Below, piece after piece: positions 59,208 to 64,000 of a DNA stretch of 64,000 bases; the first letter of the stretch is position 1; the number at the start of each line of letters is the position of its first letter. Source of the DNA: Rhizomys pruinosus (Eukaryota > Chordata > Mammalia > Rodentia > Spalacidae); NCBI GenBank assembly GCA_009823505.1, contig VZQC01009570.1:160227-224226 (forward strand), in the 5' to 3' direction. The notes under the pieces are model-generated. The model worked only from the letters and a program-made list of their open reading frames with translations, did not search any database and was not told the origin of the DNA. Position numbers and translations under genes: made by a program.

Positions 59208-59374
59208 GTCAGGTGTGGTGGCACATGCCTTTAATCTCAGCACTCAGGAGGCAGAGGCAGGTGGATCTCTGTAAGTACAAAGCCATCCTTGTCTACACAA
59301 TGAGTGCCAGGCCAGCTGGGACTAAAGAGAGACCCTGTCTCAAAAAGACCAAAAAAAGAAAAGAAAAGAAAAAA
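59208..59374 (+). mobile_element. B1 SINE
   Basis: A full B1 of the 'ccaggccagctgggactaaag' variant. The flanks share GGTCCATCA. Confidence 0.95.
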
Positions 59375-59570
59375 AGGTCCATCAGATAAATAGAAGAGAT
59401 GTTTTCCTTCTCTAGAATAACTACTAATGCTAAGATAGTCAGTGAGGGCTTTATGGAATCTTAAGGCATTCATAGATTTAAATTGGTACATGTTTTGAAT
59501 GAACATAATTGGGTGTCTTACAAAATAACTGCATAACATAATTAGAGAAATTAACTCACTGATAGAGAGA

Positions 59571-59601
59571 CGGAGGGAGGGAGGGAGGGAGGGAGGGAGG
59601 G
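59571..59601. repeat. (GGGA)n microsatellite
   Basis: About eight GGGA units followed by a short GA run. Confidence 0.95.
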
Positions 59602-60910
59602 AAAAAGAGAGAGAGATATTGGAATGGGGATGAGTAAATGTATGTACCGTACTTGAGAAAAACGCGACTTTATTTAAGGGAAAATTACCAGAAGAGAAAA
59701 CAAAACCCTGAACTTGCAAAAGCAAAAGGTGTCATTTGTGTAACATACTCATAGGTTTGTTGAAATCCCAGCAGTACAATGATGGCAAGATATCTCAACA
59801 GTCTTGTGTCACGCTACGTTGGTTATCACTTGTATTTGCCATGATAAGAAGGCCCATACACCTTCCCCTGGCCTCTCTGTCTGTGGTCTGCTCACACAGC
59901 AGGCGTGCTGCCGCCTTTCTCTCTAGCTGCAGACATGAAGGAGAGACTGTAATATAGTAGCACTTTCCCAGGAAAATAGTCTTCCTTCCAAAATAAACTT
60001 TGAGATTCAAAAAATAGAACCAAGCAGCTGTTCCCTCTAGAAATTCATTGCTAAACTTTAAGGGAGGTAACAAATATTTCAACATCCAGCACTGACAGGT
60101 GGCAAACTCACTGTGGGCACCTAGCCCAAGAGCAAAACAAGATGCCACCTTCACTTCTGACTTCATGTTCTGGGTGGGGGTTTTTTGGGTGGGGGTGCAG
60201 GGGTTGGTTTGTTTTGATTTGTTTTCCCTAGTCTTAGGAAAGTCTCAGTCTCAGGAATCAGAATCAAGTCTGCAGAGGACCGGATGAGGGCAGGGGAATA
60301 AACCCTGCAAAAGGATGCAAAGGGACTCACACTCTCTCTACTCACTATAATCATCAAGCCACATTTGAGAACACCATAGAAGATATTTCCTCATTAATGA
60401 GCTTAAACTCTTTACCTCACTCTCTTCTTCCCCAGGAGCATAATGCTCCCATGGCAAAAGAGCTACTTGACTACAGCCAAAAGAAGAAATCAAGGTTAAA
60501 GTGGCATTTAAAGCAAGTCAGAATGGCCCGTGGACAGTCTTGCCCTCTTATAGATGTTCCATTTAGTTCCTTCTAGGTGTGACACTCTAGGTTTAATCAA
60601 CAGCCAGTGTCACCCCTTGGTTTTCCCTCCATCAGCCTCATACTACTTACGTCTTCTGCTCTCAAGTTTTCCTAGGCTACTTTCATAGCATGTTGCATGT
60701 TTGTGTCTACAGCTCTGCCACATCTGCAAGCTAATTCCTAACAGATGTGGTCCCCAAAGAAAGGACATAAACAAGTTCCTCAACATGACACAAAGAGTAT
60801 GAGATGGAAAGTCAGACAGCTATACTTTAGAATTTCAAGGGTCCTTTAGAACTGCCAGCTAGCTGTCTTAGATAAGTGACTCCGTGAGCCTCAGCTCCAT
60901 CATATAAAAG
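59602..60910. other. single-copy DNA, nothing recognised
   Basis: A 123-codon minus-strand frame (59795-60166) has no recognised domain. A G/T-rich stretch at 60174-60205 is unremarkable. Confidence 0.5.
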
Positions 60911-60916
60911 CGGCCA

Positions 60917-61030
60917 TCAAAGTTAGACCTTGGAGGACATGTTTGTAATCCCAGAACTCAAGAGGCTGACATAGAGGATTATGAGTTTGAGAACAGCCTG
61001 GACTATAGTGCCGAGACATTGTCTTAAACA
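60917..61030 (+). mobile_element. old B1/PB1-like SINE
   Basis: The series 'ggacatgtttgtaatcccagaactcaagaggctgac', 'gagtttgagaacagcctggac' and 'gagacattgtcttaaac' is a proto-B1-like copy. Confidence 0.7.
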
Positions 61031-61142
61031 ACAGCAAAATCATTATCCATCTCACAGAATTATCAGTGGCGCTGAGATCCTATTTTGCAATCATTTTGCA
61101 AAATGCCTGACACAAAACTAAGTATAAAAAACGGTAGATGTA

Positions 61143-61390
61143 GGGGGCTGGAGAGATAGCCTAGCAGTTAAGAGCACCGACTGCTCTTGCAGAGGACCCG
61201 GATTCGATCCCCAGCACCCACATGGTGGCTAAGAACCGTCCGTAACTCCAATTCCAGGAGAACTCCAGGTCCAGGGGGAATCAGAGACCCTCTTCTGACC
61301 TCCACGGCATTGCACGACGTGGGTGCACAAACCTACATGCAGACAGTACATTCATACACATACAAAAATGAATAAAATTAAAAAAATAAA
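61143..61390 (+). mobile_element. B2 SINE, internal-duplication subfamily
   Basis: A full B2 with the tandem 'aactccaattccaggag/aactccaggtccaggggg' block (61244-61276). The flanks share GG(T/C)AGATGTA. Confidence 0.96.
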
Positions 61391-61749
61391 ATGGCAGATG
61401 TAACTAATGAGCAGGACTGGCTGTGATGAATACTTCCTTATACTGAGAGATACTCTAAAAACAGGAAGCGCTCTTGGCCAACTACATAATTGCAACTGTT
61501 TGGGCATAAACTACAACCTGTTGTTTTTATGATTAAATCAAAACTTTATTGATAATTTATATATGAAAATCAATTGTGAACTAAAACAACTGACTTTATT
61601 TATTTACACTTTTAAGCCTGTGCCTGCTATAAAATTGTTATGCTAGCAAATAAATATGGCAAAAGAACGGCTGACATATAATGATCCTGGGTGAAGGCAT
61701 CAGACTATATGATCCAGTTCTTACAAAATGCTAATACAGGACATTATAT
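61391..61749. other. AT-rich single-copy DNA, nothing recognised
   Basis: No repeat or exon recognised. Confidence 0.5.
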
Positions 61750-61759
61750 AGGATTTTCC

Positions 61760-61865
61760 AGGGGAATCCGAGACCCTCTTCTGACCTCCGTGGCATTGCA
61801 TGACACAGGTGCACAGACTTGCATGCAGAAAGTACATTTATACACATAAATAACATTTTTAAAAA
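61760..61865 (+). mobile_element. 5'-truncated B2 SINE with target-site duplication
   Basis: Only the last roughly 105 bp of B2 are present, starting within 'ttccaggggaatccg'. It is flanked by AGGATTTTCC (61750-61759 and 61866-61875), so the truncation accompanied insertion. Confidence 0.9.
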
Positions 61866-62057
61866 AGGATTTTCCTTTAAATAGAACTATTGAAATGGGC
61901 GTTTTTTTACCCTAGATCCAATTCTGATTAAAAGGAAAGTCAACTTCTACTAATACAGTGTAGAAAAAGCAATTTATGATACATATCCTTATTAAGTGCC
62001 AAAGTGTACATCAGATGGTTAGTGAGCTTCACATGGGACAATAAGTAAAGGGAAGCA

Positions 62058-62145
62058 AGCCAGGCATGACTCTATGTTCCTGTAATTCTAGATTTGGGAG
62101 GCTGAAGAAAGAGACTGAGCCATGTAGTGATACCATATCAAAAGA
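62058..62145 (+). mobile_element. old B1-like SINE fragment
   Basis: The series 'agccaggcatgactctatgttcctgtaattctag' and 'gatttgggaggctgaag' is a degenerate proto-B1-like copy. Confidence 0.6.
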
Positions 62146-63745
62146 AAAGGTAGATAAGGAGGAAGACAAGGAGGCAGTAGAACAGGTTGAAAAGGAAGGC
62201 AAGGTAGAATTCTGGTAAAAGTGACTACGGTAAGCCTTGCAAAAATGTTCAAATCTGTGTGTAAGAGGTAAGCCAGTTACACTGGACTATAGATTTGGTG
62301 AACTTGGAGTATTGTCTTTTTTTTATTCATGGGGCCACCTTTGGCCTTTGTTGGTATTGGTATCTAGGTAGCACAACTGAGGAAAACCAAAGATTAAAGC
62401 TTACATAACCCCAACAGTCCTACAAATGGGAAGCCCCAGAAAATATTGTGTATGAAGATGGGGAGAACCTAGAGGGTCTAGAATTTCAGCAAGATATGAC
62501 TCAGCAGCTGCGCTCCAGCCTCTCCGCGTCCTCATCTACTCTTTTTGGGACAGGCAAGTCATCCCTCCTATTGGCAGTCTTCCCTGACAACACAACCAGA
62601 CTACTATGTCCGCAAAGCTTAGCTAAACATGTATCTTCCCTCCGGAGACCAGACTTCCTTGTAGCCCTGTAGATACCTCATCCAACTAAAAATGCATTTT
62701 ATTAGAGCCACGAGCCAAACAGAAGATGAATGTGAGGACCACAAGTCTAGAGTCTGCAGCCTATAAATGAGAAACAATCCTATACCTCCCCCACACCCCA
62801 ATTCAAAACTGAGCTTTATGTGTCTGTCTCAATAGCCATACGTATTGTAGAGCATATGAAATGTAATACCTCACAGGTATTCACATCTACTTCCAGTACA
62901 CAAACACCCACTGTGAGCCATCTAAGCTGAATAAATTGAATGGACTTGTTTATTATGCAATATTTTGCCTTCAAACAGGATATTGTATCACATCAGCTAG
63001 AAGATATTAATATGTGTATCAACACTGCACATCTCCAACTCTCTTTCTAATCTTGATATTCGAAGATCTTTATACTTCTCTATAGAAATTGCCTTTGGGG
63101 TAAAGAGCAGAGTGAGTAGATGAGACTTTGCCTCTGTGTCCCACATTTGGAACTAACTCCTCAGAATATCAGTGTATATAAGAGCAATTCAATCTGCCTT
63201 CCAAAGAGAAATTCATCATTTATTCTATCCTCCTTGCAGAGAAGGCTCTGATGCTAAAAAAAAAATTCAAACAAGAGAACCTAGAAACTCATTGAACAAA
63301 TGTCCTTCTTTCTAAATTCTCCCTGATCCCTCACAGGCACAAAGTGAACCCTTAGCTAAAAATGCCACAAAAGCTTCATGTCATTTATCTTACATGGAAT
63401 TGTGTAATTTCTTCCCTTGTAAATCACTCCACATACAAACACATTCAGACAGGTTTTAGGATACTAGTAGTGATAATCTGTAAGTAATTTCTGTACTATA
63501 CATCTCAGTGATGTTCTAAAGAGTTAGCCAAATGTCCTGGAGTGGGGGCCTGAAACATAATAAATACTTGGGCTTTCCAGATCCCACCAACCCTGTCAAC
63601 ATTACTCATTTCTGTGGTCATAGAGTGAAAGCAGCCATTGACAATACACAAATAGATGAGCACCTTATATTCCAATAAATCCTTATTTATGGAGACTACA
63701 TTTCTTATTTCATATAATTTCCCAAAGCCACAAAGTATCAGTCTT
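62146..63745. other. single-copy DNA, nothing recognised
   Basis: Frames under 80 codons with no recognised domain. No repeat called. Confidence 0.5.
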
Positions 63746-64000
63746 CTTTTTTTTTTTAATTTTTTTTATTAATTTTTATTTATTTCTGTATGTGTATGAA
63801 TGTACTGTCTGCATACAAGTCTGTGCACCCGCGTCGTGCAACGCCGCGGAGTTCAGAAGAGGGTCTCGGATTCCCCTGGAACTGGAGTTCTCCTGGAATT
63901 GGAGTTTCAGACGGTTCTCGGCCGCCATGTGGGTGCTGGGGATCGAACCCGGGTCCTCTGTAAGAGCGGTCGGCGCTCTTAACCGCTAGGCTATCTCTCC
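63746..64000 (-). mobile_element. B2 SINE, internal-duplication subfamily, cut by window end
   Basis: A CpG-rich minus-strand B2 with the internal duplication (63873-63906 on the plus strand). Only the first few bases of its head lie beyond the window. Confidence 0.96.

Noticed and set aside
10512..63989. Frames recurring with 'MYCLHVGLCTHVVQ' or 'MYECTVC'
   Set aside because: They are translations of minus-strand B2 copies and occur at nearly every such B2.

Overview
The window is nuclear DNA from a muroid rodent. It is packed with B1, B2, B3-like, B4 and ID SINEs and rodent-type L1 ends, on a background of old mammalian repeats (MIR, L2, L1M, hAT-Charlie). The B1 and B2 copies share lineage-specific changes: B1 copies carry 'cagggagaccctgtctc' and end in 'aagaccaaaa', and B2 copies carry 'gcattgcacgac'. 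These differ from house mouse and rat consensus sequences as I know them. A spalacid-like muroid (blind mole-rat or bamboo-rat lineage) would fit, but that is inference. I found no exon, processed gene or RNA gene I can support. The open reading frames are short and fall in repeats, microsatellites or unconserved-looking sequence, so the window is probably intergenic or intronic. Layout: 0-9.7 kb is mostly single-copy DNA with a few SINEs, a 44-bp minisatellite and a 74-bp inverted repeat enclosing 2.2 kb. 9.7-24.9 kb is single-copy DNA studded with SINEs, microsatellites and MIR fragments. 24.9-34.9 kb is retrotransposon-rich: a 5'-truncated L1 carrying a nested B1 and B2, an L1 3' region interrupted by a target-site-duplicated insert, and an inverted pair of a roughly 600-bp retroposon I cannot name. 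35-39.6 kb holds a long GAA tract, an ancient L1M hit by a B2, and L1 3' ends. At 39,642 there is a single N, followed by two abutting 1,391-bp copies that look identical, probably a gap-filling artefact. A small class II endogenous retrovirus integrase remnant follows at 42.5 kb. At 44-45.2 kb there is an L1 with an inverted 5' segment. 45-64 kb returns to single-copy DNA with SINEs, an Lx-type L1 3' end, an L1M fragment and L2 and MIR pieces. The genes-working-together question does not apply here. What the sequence does show is a history of retroposition: SINEs inside L1s, a B1 inside a B2, 5'-truncated SINEs with target-site duplications, two likely twin-priming inversions, and at least one B2 subfamily with an internal duplication.
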